From Rhodanobacter sp. ANJX3 (lineage in GTDB: Bacteria > Pseudomonadota > Gammaproteobacteria > Xanthomonadales > Rhodanobacteraceae): a stretch of 64,000 nt of DNA. The stretch spans positions 770,367 to 834,366 of the forward strand of contig NZ_JACHCM010000001.1 in NCBI RefSeq assembly GCF_014200755.1. Direction: 5' to 3'. The notes beneath the pieces were generated by a model that saw only the letters and a program-made list of their open reading frames with translations, was not told the origin of the DNA and did no database searches. This document shows positions 9,340-18,382 of this stretch, piece by piece. Positions within the stretch are counted from its first letter, which is position 1, and each line of letters starts with the position of its first letter. Both the position numbers and the translations under genes were made by a program.

Positions 9340-10047
9340 TCAGTTGAGCTGGCGCCAAAGACTTTTACCGCCGGCGCTTTTATCCAGCGCATCCAGCCGC
9401 TGTTCGTGCAGCGCCAGCTCGTCGGCATCGGCACGGAGAATTCGCGGGCGCGCGCGCAGCGTGATCGGCGCCAGGGTAACCGCGTGGTTCTCTTCGCCAG
9501 CGCTTTCAAAGCCGAGGTCGAAGGCGACCTGCCCCGATGTCATGGCCAGATAGACATCGGCCAGCAGCTGCGCATCGATGAGGCCACCGTGCAGATCGCG
9601 ACGCGAGTTGTCCACGCCCAGTCGTTTGCACAGCGCATCCAGGCTGTTGCGCTGGCCGGGGTAGCGATCGCGCGCCATCTTCAACGTATCCAGCACGCTG
9701 CAGCGGTCGGTGATGCAACCCAGGCCCTGCTCCAGCGCAGCGAGTTCGGCGTCCAGAAAGCCCACGTCGAAGCTGGCGTTGTGGATGATCAGCTCGGCGC
9801 CATCGACAAAGGTCAGAAACTCCTGCACCACGTCGGCGAACAGCGGCTTGTCGAGCAGAAACTCGTCCTCGATGCCGGTGACCTGCCGAGCGCCTTCGTC
9901 CATGGGGCGGCCCGGGTTGAGATAGGTCTGGTAGTAGCGGCCGGTGAGGCGGCGCTCGACCAGTTCGACGCAGGCGATCTCGACCAGGCGATGGCCCTGA
10001 CGCACCTCGAGGCCGGTGGTTTCGGTATCAAGGACGATCTGCCTCAT
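9340..10047 (-). CDS. dnaQ: DNA polymerase III epsilon subunit (proofreading exonuclease)
   Basis: A 235-aa DnaQ. It has the exonuclease motifs Exo[11 protein letters not shown] (residues 5-14), Exo[13 protein letters not shown] and Exo[17 protein letters not shown], and a C-terminal tail that would bind the alpha subunit. It removes misincorporated bases in the replisome. The start codon overlaps the rnhA stop by 4 nt, and the rnhA-dnaQ pair is a standard gammaproteobacterial arrangement. Confidence 0.95.
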   Translation of the reverse strand: MRQIVLDTETTGLEVRQGHRLVEIACVELVERRLTGRYYQTYLNPGRPMDEGARQVTGIEDEFLLDKPLFADVVQEFLTFVDGAELIIHNASFDVGFLDAELAALEQGLGCITDRCSVLDTLKMARDRYPGQRNSLDALCKRLGVDNSRRDLHGGLIDAQLLADVYLAMTSGQVAFDLGFESAGEENHAVTLAPITLRARPRILRADADELALHEQRLDALDKSAGGKSLWRQLN

Positions 10048-10532
10048 GCCGGGCTCCGGGTTTGGGCAGTCGGCGTTTGCGCCGACGTCGACGGAGCAGA
10101 TTTCATCCGTTCGGCCTGCTCGCGCGCCGCCTGATCGACGCGCTCGTTCTCGGCATGGCCGTTATGTCCTTTCACCCACTCCCAGCGAACCTGATGCGTG
10201 CTCACCGCCTCGGACAGCCGCTGCCAGAGATCCTGATTTTTCACCGGCTTTTTGTCGGCGGTGCGCCAGCCGTTGGCGCGCCATTTCGGCACCCACTGTT
10301 CGATGCCCTGCATCACGTAGCGCGAGTCGGTGGTCAGCTTGACCTTGCAAGGGCGCGTAAGCGCCTCCAGCGCGCCGATCGCCGCCATCAGCTCCATGCG
10401 GTTGTTGGTGGTATCCGGATCGCCGCCGGCGACCACACGCTCGCCGCCCTTGGCGCGCAGCAGCGCGGCCCAGCCGCCGGGCCCCGGGTTGCCGAGGCAG
10501 GCGCCATCGGTGAATGCTTCCACTTCGCTCAT
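10044..10532 (-). CDS. rnhA: Ribonuclease HI
   Basis: A 162-aa RNase HI with the catalytic DEDD set: [13 protein letters not shown] (Asp7 region), NRMELMA (Glu), TTDSRYV (Asp) and the [12 protein letters not shown] segment (Asp). It cleaves the RNA strand of RNA-DNA hybrids. Its last codons overlap the dnaQ start, indicating translational coupling. Confidence 0.95.
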   Translation of the reverse strand: MSEVEAFTDGACLGNPGPGGWAALLRAKGGERVVAGGDPDTTNNRMELMAAIGALEALTRPCKVKLTTDSRYVMQGIEQWVPKWRANGWRTADKKPVKNQDLWQRLSEAVSTHQVRWEWVKGHNGHAENERVDQAAREQAERMKSAPSTSAQTPTAQTRSPA

Positions 10533-10556
10533 CGGTACTCGTCTTTCTGGTCAAAA

Positions 10557-11246
10557 CTAAAGGCTGGCGCTGCGCCGCGTACTCGGCGACAGCCGGCCGG
10601 TTGCCGGCACCGCGACCGGGTTGGTTTGAATCCGCAGCGGCGTCACCGCGCGCCGGCGCTTGCGCGCGATAAGCACGAAGCCACCGCCAAGCAGTTTGGC
10701 GCTGCTTGCGTGCGCGGTTGCATTGCCCGGCAGTACGCCGCCCACCCGCTGGGCTTGCTCGATGTCGAAACCCTCGCGCTGCAGATCGGTCATCAGGCGC
10801 AGCGGCATGCTGAACTTGAGGCCCGCGCCGCGCGAACGCCAGCGGACCCAGGGCGCCCACGCGCTCATCGGATGCACGCCGGTGATTGCGAGCACTCCAC
10901 CCGGCGCCAGCACGCGAACCGCTTCGTCCAGCAAGGGGCCGGGCACGGTACTGGCTTCCAGAGCATGCTGCAACAGAACCAGTTCAAAGGCGTCATCGAC
11001 AAACGGCAGCGACTCGTCGCCCGCCGCCAGCAGATCGCCGCGATAGCGGCCACCCTGCAGCTGCATGCGGATCCAGCATCCAAGCATGGGCAGTGCCGGT
11101 GGCGCAGCCTCGTCGGGCGAGGTTCCGATCAGCAGCGCGTAATCGCCTACGCAGCGCTGCAAGGCGGGAGTCATCGCCCGCGTCTGCTCATCCTGCAAAC
11201 GGCGTACCGGCGCACTGGCGTAGATATTTTCGTCGCGTCGGGACAT
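10557..11246 (-). CDS. SAM-dependent methyltransferase-like protein
   Basis: A 229-aa class I methyltransferase-like protein. It has the post-motif region LPFVDDAFELVLLQHALE and VLAPGGVLAITGVHPMS, but motif I is poorly conserved (no clear GxGxG). It sits just upstream of rnhA and dnaQ on the same strand, as in other Xanthomonadales and Pseudomonas, and may be cotranscribed. The start at ATG 11246 (MSRRDENIY) was preferred to an upstream frame extension lacking family sequence. Its substrate is unknown. Confidence 0.75.
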   Translation of the reverse strand: MSRRDENIYASAPVRRLQDEQTRAMTPALQRCVGDYALLIGTSPDEAAPPALPMLGCWIRMQLQGGRYRGDLLAAGDESLPFVDDAFELVLLQHALEASTVPGPLLDEAVRVLAPGGVLAITGVHPMSAWAPWVRWRSRGAGLKFSMPLRLMTDLQREGFDIEQAQRVGGVLPGNATAHASSAKLLGGGFVLIARKRRRAVTPLRIQTNPVAVPATGRLSPSTRRSASL

Positions 11247-11573
11247 GCGGTCTTTCCGGTTGGAACTACCGTGCGAGTGTAACGGCTCACGGCAAGGCGG
11301 TGCCGCTCGCCCATCGATCGCCGTAGGAACTCGGCCGGCGAGCTGAACCATTCATCCGGCGGTTAACGCCTTGATAACGACCCGCCGGGCGGAGCTGTTT
11401 ATAGTCGCTCGGCTTACGCCTGCCCGACTTATTTGCGCAAGGGGATGATCGAACACCAGACATACCGCCGGCCGTGCGCGAGTTGCGCCATAAGTTGAGA
11501 AAAGGCCGGTGACCGCTGCAGCTTTTCGGCAGCCCATTCTCAGATTGTCGATCCAGAGAGTTCGGAGATCCTC

Positions 11574-12338
11574 GTGCACCTCATACCCTTGCCGGCGCTC
11601 GCCGATAACTACATCTGGCTCCTCCATGACGACGAAGGTATGGCGATCGTGGTCGATCCGGGCGACGCCGCGGTGGTGCAGCACGCTTTGACGACGCGAC
11701 ATCTCACTCTGCGGGCGATCCTGCTGACGCACCACCACCCCGATCATATCGGCGGCGTGGCCGAACTGCGCCGTCATCACGACGTGCCCGTGTATGCGCC
11801 GACCGACGATCGCATCGGCGAAGCCACGGTGCATGTGCACGACGGCGAACGCATCGCGCTGGCCTCGCCGTGCGTCGAGTTCGAGGTGATCGCGGTTCCT
11901 GGGCATACCCTCAGCCACGTGGCCTACGTCGGCGACGGCCTGCTGTTCTGCGGCGATACTCTTTTCAGCATGGGCTGCGGCCGACTCTTTGAAGGTACGC
12001 CGCAGCAGATGCTTAGCTCGCTGGATCGGCTGTGCGCACTGCCCGATACCACCGAAGTCTGCGGCGGCCACGAGTACACCCAAGCCAATGGGCGGTTTGC
12101 CTGCACCATCGAGCCGCACAATCCCCATCTGCACGAGCGCATGAAAGAAGTAGCCATACTGCGCGCGCAGGAAAAGCCGACGCTACCCGTAACGATAGCC
12201 GTCGAACGCGCGACCAATCCGTTTCTTCGCGTGGACAGCGACGCGATCGCGCAATGGTGCAGTCAGCAAGGCGCCACTGGCGACGATCGCATCGCCCGTT
12301 TCGCGGCGCTGCGCAGCGCCAAGGACGCTTTCCGTTGA
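11574..12338 (+). CDS. gloB: Hydroxyacylglutathione hydrolase (glyoxalase II)
   Basis: A 254-aa MBL-fold enzyme with the glyoxalase II signature THHHPDHIGG near residue 53, GHTLSHVAY, FCGDTLFSMGCGRLFEGT and GGHEYTQAN. It hydrolyses S-lactoylglutathione to lactate and glutathione in methylglyoxal detoxification. Translation starts at GTG 11574 (MHLIPLPALADNYIW, the standard GloB N-terminus). The stop overlaps the mltD start in TTGA. It is divergent from the methyltransferase-rnhA-dnaQ genes, another classic arrangement. Confidence 0.95.
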   Translation: MHLIPLPALADNYIWLLHDDEGMAIVVDPGDAAVVQHALTTRHLTLRAILLTHHHPDHIGGVAELRRHHDVPVYAPTDDRIGEATVHVHDGERIALASPCVEFEVIAVPGHTLSHVAYVGDGLLFCGDTLFSMGCGRLFEGTPQQMLSSLDRLCALPDTTEVCGGHEYTQANGRFACTIEPHNPHLHERMKEVAILRAQEKPTLPVTIAVERATNPFLRVDSDAIAQWCSQQGATGDDRIARFAALRSAKDAFR

Positions 12339-13570
12339 ACGCCCGGCGATGGCGGTCGCTGCTGCCGGCCCTGTCGATACTCCTGGCCGCCTGCGTCGGC
12401 ACGCCCTCGCAAAGTCCTCGTCGAGCGGTTATCAAGAAGCCCGTCGTCGTTATCAATCACGTCACTCCGCCGGCGGTCACTCCACCCTCGGTAAACGTAC
12501 CCGCGGTGCCCGACTTCTGGCCGCAGATGCGCAGCAGTTTTGCGATGAGCGATTGCGATGCGGACCCTGCCGTCCTGGCGTGGGCGCAGCGCTATACCAA
12601 AAACCCCGACCACTTCGAGGATCAGCTGCGCCAGGCGATGCCGCAGTTGATCTATGTGCACGAGGTGGCCACCCGCTACGGCGTTGCCGGCGAATTCGCG
12701 CTGCTGCCGTGGATCGAAAGCGGTTTTCAATCGCTGCCGGGACGCCGCAACCGACCCGCCGGCATGTGGCAGATCATGCCGATGACAGCCAACAAGATGG
12801 GGCTGCGGGTGGACGGCCGCTTCGACGCACGGCTTGACGTGGATGCTTCCGCCAACGCGGTCATGAAATTGCTCAGCCACTACCACGATAAATTCGACGA
12901 CTGGCGCGTCGTCGATTACGCGTACAACACCGGCGAATTCAACGTCGCCAAGCTGGTCGACAAATTCGGTACGCCACCGGCGGAACCGGTAATCCCGCAT
13001 CTGCCGGTCAAAAGCGGCACGAAAGAGCACCTGACGCGACTGCTGGCGATGGCCTGCGTAGTGCGCGAACCAGAGCGCTTCGGCGTCAGCTTGCCGACCA
13101 TTTCCGACGAACAGCATCTGGTGCAGGTGGGCATCTCGCAATCCATGCCAATGGCCAAAGCTGCGGATCAGGCCGGCATACCGGTGAGCAAGATGAAAGA
13201 TCTCAACGCGGCGTTTCGCGGCAACACGATGGATGCCGGCGCCGTGTCGTATGTGCTGTTGCCTGCCAATCATGCACAGCAGTTTCGTGACTCGCTACTG
13301 CAGACGCCGAGCGCGACTGATACCAATGCCGTGCCGTCTGCGGATGACGTCCAGCAGGACGCCGACGCAACGGCTGAAACAAACCCTTCAAAAGCAGCCA
13401 CGAGAAAACCGGCACCGAGCGGAAAAACCCATACAGTAAAAAGCGGCGAAAGCCTGTGGCAGATCGCGCACCGATATTCTGTCAGCACCAAGAAACTGCA
13501 GCAGTGGAATCATCTGCGTGGCCCTGCGCTGAAGCCTGGACAGGTGCTTAAGGTGAGCGGCGACGAATGA
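12335..13570 (+). CDS. mltD: Membrane-bound lytic murein transglycosylase D-like lipoprotein
   Basis: A 411-aa protein. It has a lipoprotein signal peptide ending LLAAC, an SLT domain with the catalytic Glu128 in LPWIESGFQS and GMWQIMP, YNTGEFNV, and a C-terminal LysM domain (HTVKSGESLWQIAHRYSVS). MltD cleaves peptidoglycan glycan strands to 1,6-anhydro products at the outer-membrane inner face. The TTG start overlaps the gloB stop. Only one LysM repeat is visible, where E. coli MltD has two. Confidence 0.9.
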   Translation: MNARRWRSLLPALSILLAACVGTPSQSPRRAVIKKPVVVINHVTPPAVTPPSVNVPAVPDFWPQMRSSFAMSDCDADPAVLAWAQRYTKNPDHFEDQLRQAMPQLIYVHEVATRYGVAGEFALLPWIESGFQSLPGRRNRPAGMWQIMPMTANKMGLRVDGRFDARLDVDASANAVMKLLSHYHDKFDDWRVVDYAYNTGEFNVAKLVDKFGTPPAEPVIPHLPVKSGTKEHLTRLLAMACVVREPERFGVSLPTISDEQHLVQVGISQSMPMAKAADQAGIPVSKMKDLNAAFRGNTMDAGAVSYVLLPANHAQQFRDSLLQTPSATDTNAVPSADDVQQDADATAETNPSKAATRKPAPSGKTHTVKSGESLWQIAHRYSVSTKKLQQWNHLRGPALKPGQVLKVSGDE

Positions 13571-13637
13571 ACTTGCCGACGCGGCTGATCCGTCCTGAAT
13601 TGAGTTGACGCCTTTTTCCTGAAAAAAAGGCGATCTC

Positions 13638-13850
13638 ATGAATTCAAGGATCAAACGCACATAACGGGGCTACACGCTGACTTTTAAGCTGTCGGTGATC
13701 GAGCAAGTGGAAAAGACGAGCTGATCTACAGGCAGTCCCTGGCCCGATACCCAGGCCCACCAAGGCATCCAGGGGCGCTCGACCGCGTTCCAGGCACGGC
13801 CGGCAAGACTGGCGCGATGGTGCATCATCGATGCCTATGTCGACCTCGCC
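13638..13850 (+). pseudogene. Decayed IS transposase orfA fragment (IS3-type)
   Basis: Translation from ATG 13638 starts MNSRIKRT, stop, RGYTLTFKLSVIEQVEK, which matches the N-terminal HTH of IS3-type OrfA proteins. A stop and frameshifts follow, with recognisable remains such as QGRSTAFQ. The flank GATCCGTCCTGAATTGAG (from about 13586) resembles an IS end. No orfB is present. The remnant sits between mltD and the R-body operon. Confidence 0.65.
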
Positions 13851-13969
13851 TAAGAGCCTGTTCGAGGCAATGCTGTCAGCGCCATAAGTGCAGGCTCACA
13901 GGATTCCATGGTGGACCTGCCGGAAATGCGAAGCGATGGCAGAGAGTGCCCCCACCGCTTCGGCATTCG

Positions 13970-15040
13970 TCAGACGATGAACATCGGCAGGCGATCGTTG
14001 CTCACCCATACGCCCTGCCGGCGGCCCAGTTCGACATATCTGCCCTGCGCGTACTGCAAGATCTGGTAGCTGGACTCGCCAGGCAATTCGGTGAAAAGGA
14101 AATTGTCGGGATCGTTGACGTCGACGCGTCCGGTGCGGGCGTTGTAACGACCTACCTGGAAGATCGGCTCGGGAAAATGGTTACCCGCGTAAGACATGCC
14201 GTCGGTCAACATCACCAGCGCACCATCGCGTACGGCCACGGCCTGGTCGACGATGGACATGCCGCAGGAGGTCACCAGCTGTAGGTCGAGATTGATCGAG
14301 TCCGGGCCCAGCGATTGCCGGATGACGCTGACCGCGTTCTTCACCACCTGCATGCAGTGATCAAGGCACACCTCGAGGCCGAGGCTCATGCCGTCCCAGT
14401 AGATCAGGTTGTCGAGATGCTGGTCGGGATTGAGACGGAAACTGTAGGTGGTGGTGGGGTCCAGGTTGGCATGCGAGTGTGGGTCGGGGCCGTCGATATT
14501 GGAAATGTAGTGCTTTTCCATCAGAACATAGGGAACACTGTCATCCATCACCGGCCGCCTGCCACGCAGCATAATGGCCGTGTTGAGCAGGTTCAGCCGC
14601 CCATCGGGGCGCGGAGTCATGGCCGAGCAGATGGTGCCAGCGACAATCGTCCAGTCATTGAACAGGGCGGACTGATGGATAGCGTCGTAGAGCGCTTCGG
14701 CGAGGGCGTAGCGAGATTCCTCCGGATACGAGCCGAAACTGGTTCCCGGCACGAAGCCGCCACGGCGCACTTCTTCCGCGGAAGCCTTGCGGAAATAGAA
14801 CTCCGGAACGATGAACACCTTCAGCGTGTCGCTGTCGGCCATGCCATCGTGATCTTTGTAGGTGTTTGCAGTCCAGTACAGGACGTTGACTAGGCGCTGG
14901 GCGCGAGCCTGGAGGTCCGGATCCTGAAGCTGGATCAGCGGCGCCTGGCCTTTGGGCTGTACGATGCCATGGTCCGCGGGATAGAACGTGGGCGCCATGA
15001 GGCTGAGCGGCAGTATGGAGCGATATCGAGGTGTCGGCAT
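13970..15040 (-). CDS. Nitrilase-superfamily carbon-nitrogen hydrolase, end of R-body-type operon
   Basis: A 356-aa enzyme. The Glu-Lys-Cys triad of the nitrilase superfamily is recognisable: Glu in FIVPEFYFRK, Lys in LMEKHYIS and Cys in GLEVCLDHC. Family members hydrolyse nitriles or amides or transfer acyl groups. Long insertions between motifs distinguish it from common amidases, so substrate and exact fold remain open. It is the last gene of the minus-strand cluster that starts with four RebB-like genes; a 96-bp gap separates it from the previous gene. A carbon-nitrogen hydrolase in such a cluster is unexpected. Confidence 0.7.
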   Translation of the reverse strand: MPTPRYRSILPLSLMAPTFYPADHGIVQPKGQAPLIQLQDPDLQARAQRLVNVLYWTANTYKDHDGMADSDTLKVFIVPEFYFRKASAEEVRRGGFVPGTSFGSYPEESRYALAEALYDAIHQSALFNDWTIVAGTICSAMTPRPDGRLNLLNTAIMLRGRRPVMDDSVPYVLMEKHYISNIDGPDPHSHANLDPTTTYSFRLNPDQHLDNLIYWDGMSLGLEVCLDHCMQVVKNAVSVIRQSLGPDSINLDLQLVTSCGMSIVDQAVAVRDGALVMLTDGMSYAGNHFPEPIFQVGRYNARTGRVDVNDPDNFLFTELPGESSYQILQYAQGRYVELGRRQGVWVSNDRLPMFIV

Positions 15041-15136
15041 GATGCTGTACTCCTGCAGTGGCTGAGTATGGGTACGCCCTGGTTCAAGCTATGACCCGGG
15101 TCCGGGGCGCACCGGAACCCGATCGTCGACCGGCTT

Positions 15137-15832
15137 TCAAAGCGCCAGCTTTGCCAGCCAGTAGATGGCCCGCGCTGCTTGCAGCCCGATGGTCTGGTCT
15201 TCCGCGGCGATCGCCTTCGTGGGCAAGGCGAAAGGCACCGGTATGCCGGGGACAATGACGATCGGGACGCCATGGATATCCGTGGACAGCGGCCGCGGTT
15301 CGGGCACGCCGGCGAACGCGTGGCGCAGCGCCATGACGATGCCCGCCAGTACGAGGATGGCGAGCATGGCGATCAGCAGCACGATGTACTTTATGGGAGG
15401 AACGGGAATCTTCTGGATAAGGTTCGCGACGAAGCCGACGGCGATTTGGCAATCGAGGTTCAACGGGCAATTCAGCGTCCGGGCGAGTTCGTCCTGCACT
15501 AGATCACCGGGTTGCTGGATGAAGGTCACCTCATAGGATTTTCCCTTGACGATCACGGGAGCGACGAGGCTTCGCTTGCCCTGGACATTGGTTTGCGCAA
15601 GGTAATCGACGCGACTTATGTCCGTTCCCAGCGGAGTGGGCGCGTGAAGCGTCAGCCAGTCGATGACATGCCGGGGCAGCACAACTTCCTGGCTATTCGC
15701 CTGCACCACGAAGAAATCGCCATCGGGTTGTGGCGCACCGGACGGCCACGAGGACTGGCTCCAGGCGTCGGGAAACGCAACGACGATCACCTGTTCGGGA
15801 AGTGGCCGAGGTTCGTAGCGCTGCCTGGTCAT
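15137..15832 (-). CDS. Membrane protein of the R-body-type operon, unknown function
   Basis: A 231-aa protein not recognised by family. The N-terminal ~140 residues are soluble and beta-rich. One strong membrane helix follows (YIVLLIAMLAILVLAGIVMA, about residues 149-168), then a hydrophobic, proline-rich C-terminal tail. It starts 4 bp after the preceding gene, so it is translationally linked to the small genes upstream. Its place between RebB-like genes and a nitrilase suggests a role at the membrane in the same system, which is inference. Confidence 0.7.
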   Translation of the reverse strand: MTRQRYEPRPLPEQVIVVAFPDAWSQSSWPSGAPQPDGDFFVVQANSQEVVLPRHVIDWLTLHAPTPLGTDISRVDYLAQTNVQGKRSLVAPVIVKGKSYEVTFIQQPGDLVQDELARTLNCPLNLDCQIAVGFVANLIQKIPVPPIKYIVLLIAMLAILVLAGIVMALRHAFAGVPEPRPLSTDIHGVPIVIVPGIPVPFALPTKAIAAEDQTIGLQAARAIYWLAKLAL

Positions 15833-15836
15833 GGGT

Positions 15837-16058
15837 TCAGTCCTTTCGTGCCAGCGCCGTCACGGCTTCATAGGCGAAAAGGCCTTCCACGATAGCCGTG
15901 CCGCTCAAGGCCAGCGAGGCGAAGATGAGCGGCGTGGCCTCGTTGCCCAGGATTTGCATCATGAAGGTGTAACCGGCTTCTGCGCTCGGTATCGCCGTCG
16001 CGTTGAGCGCGTCGGCGGCCGCGAGCGGTGCCGTGACGATGCTTCCGGTCGCCGCCAT
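15837..16058 (-). CDS. Small hydrophobic protein of the R-body-type operon
   Basis: A 73-aa Ala-rich protein with two hydrophobic stretches (about residues 29-52). It begins 3 bp after the upstream gene and ends 4 bp before the next, so all three belong to one transcript. Family unknown. It may be a membrane microprotein or a small R-body-associated subunit. Confidence 0.6.
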   Translation of the reverse strand: MAATGSIVTAPLAAADALNATAIPSAEAGYTFMMQILGNEATPLIFASLALSGTAIVEGLFAYEAVTALARKD

Positions 16059-16061
16059 GGC

Positions 16062-16265
16062 TCAGCGGCCCGGTGCGGGTGGAAGGTTGTAGAGCTTGCG
16101 GATGCGATCGAGCACCTTGTTGTTCTCTTCCGTGATGATGCGCATCTGCTCATCTGCGTCGCCTTCGACGCCGAGCAATGCGATGTTCGTCGCAACCTTC
16201 GTCATCGACTCGGCGATTCGTTCCACGGCCTCGCTGAGTTGCGAGATCGATTCCTTCTCGTTCAT
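16062..16265 (-). CDS. Small coiled-coil protein of the R-body-type operon
   Basis: A 67-aa acidic, highly helical protein (SQLSEAVERIAESMTKVATN then NNKVLDRIRKLYN) with heptad-like spacing. Its ATG overlaps the preceding stop as ATGA. It is not recognised as a known family. Its size and helicity would suit an assembly factor for R-body subunits, but that is only inference. Confidence 0.65.
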   Translation of the reverse strand: MNEKESISQLSEAVERIAESMTKVATNIALLGVEGDADEQMRIITEENNKVLDRIRKLYNLPPAPGR

Positions 16266-16576
16266 CGCCTTGTCCTCGCAGAATGGGTGGTGTCGTCATT
16301 CGACTCCAGGAGTGGATGCCTCGGCTTTCCCGGATCGACGACGAGCTGCCGGTTGACGTACTGGATGCAATCCGCGAATGGGCGGGGACCAAAGGCCGGG
16401 GGCTGGTCTTCCGATAGCGAACTGGCGGGCACGATGGTGAGAATCCTGTCCTCGCCGGTGTGCACCACCGCGTAGTGCGGCACGACGAGGTTTGCCTTGA
16501 AGCCCTGTTGCGCGCGCGAGGTGATCTGCTCGATGAGCATCCGGTTGTAATCCTCCATGGGCGTTTCGTTCGTCAT
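16262..16576 (-). CDS. Small protein of the R-body-type operon, unknown function
   Basis: A 104-aa soluble protein of unknown family, starting at ATG 16576 with a 4-nt overlap with the RebB-like gene before it. The N-terminal half is helical (DYNRMLIEQITSRAQQGF), a central segment predicts beta strands (LVVPHYAVVHT, DRILTIVP) and the C-terminus is basic and probably disordered. Confidence 0.65.
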   Translation of the reverse strand: MTNETPMEDYNRMLIEQITSRAQQGFKANLVVPHYAVVHTGEDRILTIVPASSLSEDQPPAFGPRPFADCIQYVNRQLVVDPGKPRHPLLESNDDTTHSARTRR

Positions 16577-16920
16577 GGCGATGCGAACGCCTCGATGGAT
16601 GCCTTGAGCCCGGCGATCTCGCGTGCCAGTTCATTGGACGTGAACACGGTGACGGCGGATCGTGCCGTCGTGGGTGACGTTGTCTGTACGGCGTTTACCG
16701 CGTCGGCGAGAATCATCTGCCGCAACCGGTACATAGCATCCTGGTTGGCGACCTGCGACCGCGCCGCCATGCCAGTGCTGCCGACCTGGTTGGAAAAGGC
16801 CAGATCGCTCAGGGCGCCAGGAAGTTCGGCAATGGTCGCGCCGGCCACGGAAACCGCTCCCTTGGGGCCGGCGCTGCCGTCGGCCTCTTCGATGGATATG
16901 CTTACGTCTATCGTTTCCAT
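16573..16920 (-). CDS. RebB-like R-body protein, divergent paralogue
   Basis: A 115-aa protein aligning with its upstream neighbours: LPGALSDLAFSNQVGSTGMA, then SQVANQDAM, then TTARSAVTVFTSNELAREIA and a closing LKASIEAF. It is the most divergent of the four RebB-like copies, having lost the N-terminal ISEQP segment and gained a beta-like leader. GAGGG precedes the ATG. RebB-family proteins polymerise into R-bodies, retractable cytoplasmic ribbons. Assignment follows the paralogues rather than direct family recognition. Confidence 0.5.
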   Translation of the reverse strand: METIDVSISIEEADGSAGPKGAVSVAGATIAELPGALSDLAFSNQVGSTGMAARSQVANQDAMYRLRQMILADAVNAVQTTSPTTARSAVTVFTSNELAREIAGLKASIEAFASP

Positions 16921-16985
16921 GTTTACGACCCTCTGAAAAGCCGGGATGGCCGCACGGCCATCCCGGAGTCATTGCCGCAAGGCGA

Positions 16986-17486
16986 TTACCGCGAACGCTT
17001 CACCCTGAGGACGATGCCGCGACCAGTATCGACGGCCACTTCCACATCATCCTTGGTGAACTTCCCTGGGATGAAGACCTCAAGTGCCCGGCCATCGGGC
17101 ACGACAACCACCAGCTGTCCCTGATCGTTGATCGCCAGATCGAGATCACGAAGCCGCAGGTGCTTTGCGCCCTTATGCGGAGCGGCGAAGGCTTCGACGG
17201 AGGCCTTGAGATCGGCGATCGTCTGGGCAAGCTCGTTGTTGGTGAGCACATCCAACGCGGAACGACTGTCCATCGGGCCGAGATCGGACACCGTGTTGAC
17301 CGCTTTCGCCACGATCGGTGTGCTGATCTGGTTACCGGCCTGCTGGTTGGCCACAGCGTTCTGCTGGCCCAGGTTGGTGGTGGATACCACGTTCGAGTAG
17401 GCCAGGTTGGACAACAAGGCCGGCTGCTCCGAGATCGCCTTGAGGTTGCCCGTCGCCACCGCACTGACTATCTGTTCATGTAACAT
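16986..17486 (-). CDS. RebB-like R-body protein with C-terminal extension
   Basis: A 166-aa protein. Residues 1-100 closely match the next upstream paralogue (ISEQPALLSNLAYSN, then QQNAVANQQA, then NNELAQTIADLKAS). Residues about 105-166 are a unique beta-rich tail (QGQLVVVVPDGRALEVFIPG then GIVLRVKRS). The QQNAV...QQ pattern is what I recognise from RebB killing-trait proteins. A strong AGGAGG lies upstream of ATG 17486. The tail may give this copy a different role, such as capping or nucleation. Confidence 0.6.
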   Translation of the reverse strand: MLHEQIVSAVATGNLKAISEQPALLSNLAYSNVVSTTNLGQQNAVANQQAGNQISTPIVAKAVNTVSDLGPMDSRSALDVLTNNELAQTIADLKASVEAFAAPHKGAKHLRLRDLDLAINDQGQLVVVVPDGRALEVFIPGKFTKDDVEVAVDTGRGIVLRVKRSR

Positions 17487-17521
17487 GATCCGTCCTCCTG
17501 ATTAACGGCAGTGCTATCGAC

Positions 17522-17836
17522 TTACTTGGGGAACGCCTGCAGCGTTGCCTTCAAGTCGGCGATGGTCTGTGCCAGCTCGTTGTTGGTCAGGATGTCGACG
17601 GCCGAACGGGCTTCCAGGGGGCCGAGGTTGCTGATCGTGTTGGAGGCCTTGGCCACGATGGAGATACCGAGCTCATTCATGGCCTGCTGGTTGGCCACGG
17701 CGTTCTGCTGCGACAGGTTGGTGCTGGCCACGGTATTGGAGTAGGCCAGGTTGGACAGCATCGCGGGCTGTTCGGAGATGGACTTCAGATTGCCGATTGC
17801 AACTGCGCTCACGACGTCTTCGGGAAGGGTTGCCAT
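17522..17836 (-). CDS. RebB-like R-body protein
   Basis: A 104-aa protein with the core pattern VVSAVAIGNLKSISEQPAM, LSNLAYSNTVASTN, QQNAVANQQA and a shared C-terminus NNELAQTIADLKATLQAF. RebB proteins build R-bodies, coiled protein ribbons first known from Paramecium endosymbionts, which unroll on a trigger such as low pH. AGGAGA precedes ATG 17836, which I chose over an upstream in-frame start without a ribosome site. It is a close paralogue of the next gene downstream. Confidence 0.6.
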   Translation of the reverse strand: MATLPEDVVSAVAIGNLKSISEQPAMLSNLAYSNTVASTNLSQQNAVANQQAMNELGISIVAKASNTISNLGPLEARSAVDILTNNELAQTIADLKATLQAFPK

Positions 17837-17976
17837 ACGAATTCTCCTGTTAGAAGGTGATGGTTGATGTATCCGACTTGCCTGATGAGAGCCTCCTGAC
17901 GGAGGCATCCACCGCATTCACTTGCGATGAATGCGCATGAATTCGCTATGCGGGTGGCGCGATCCACGAACACCCG

Positions 17977-18312
17977 TCATGTGTCGTCCTGGGACTGGCG
18001 CCCCTGCTCCTTGTTCTTGATGAGCCGCTCCATGTCCTTGACAATCTTCTCTATGTCCTTGCCCATCTGGTCGATGGAGGACTGGTTCTTGCAGCCGGCG
18101 TTGTCGATTATCGCCACGCATTTGGCCGTGGCGGCCATCTGCACTTGGTTCATCGCCTGCTGCTGGCTCAGACTGATCTGCTGCTGCATGTTCTGGTTGA
18201 AGATCTGCTGGGCGAGTGCCAGGTTCGCCAGGATGGCTGGTTGCTCGCCGATCGATTTCGCGTTGGATATCGCGATTGCCTGGACTATGTCATCCGGAAG
18301 TTGGCCAGCCAT
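17977..18312 (-). CDS. RebB-family R-body protein, first gene of operon
   Basis: A 111-aa protein and the best RebB match of the set: IAISNAKSIGEQPAILAN, then LALAQQIF and SLSQQQAMNQVQMAATAKCV, corresponding to the N-k-l-P...QQ...AAT pattern of the RebB (killing trait) family. The C-terminal third is a charged coiled coil (MGKDIEKIVKDMERLIKNKE). The ATG at 18312 follows a GGGGGA ribosome site. The gene leads the operon. It contains one central Cys pair (KCVAIIDNAGC) absent from the other copies. Confidence 0.65.
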   Translation of the reverse strand: MAGQLPDDIVQAIAISNAKSIGEQPAILANLALAQQIFNQNMQQQISLSQQQAMNQVQMAATAKCVAIIDNAGCKNQSSIDQMGKDIEKIVKDMERLIKNKEQGRQSQDDT

Positions 18313-18382
18313 GTGTCCCCCATGGATTAAAGGGCGACGTGTTGTCGTTCGCCCGTTTCGATGGAGTGATCTTATGAGCGCA

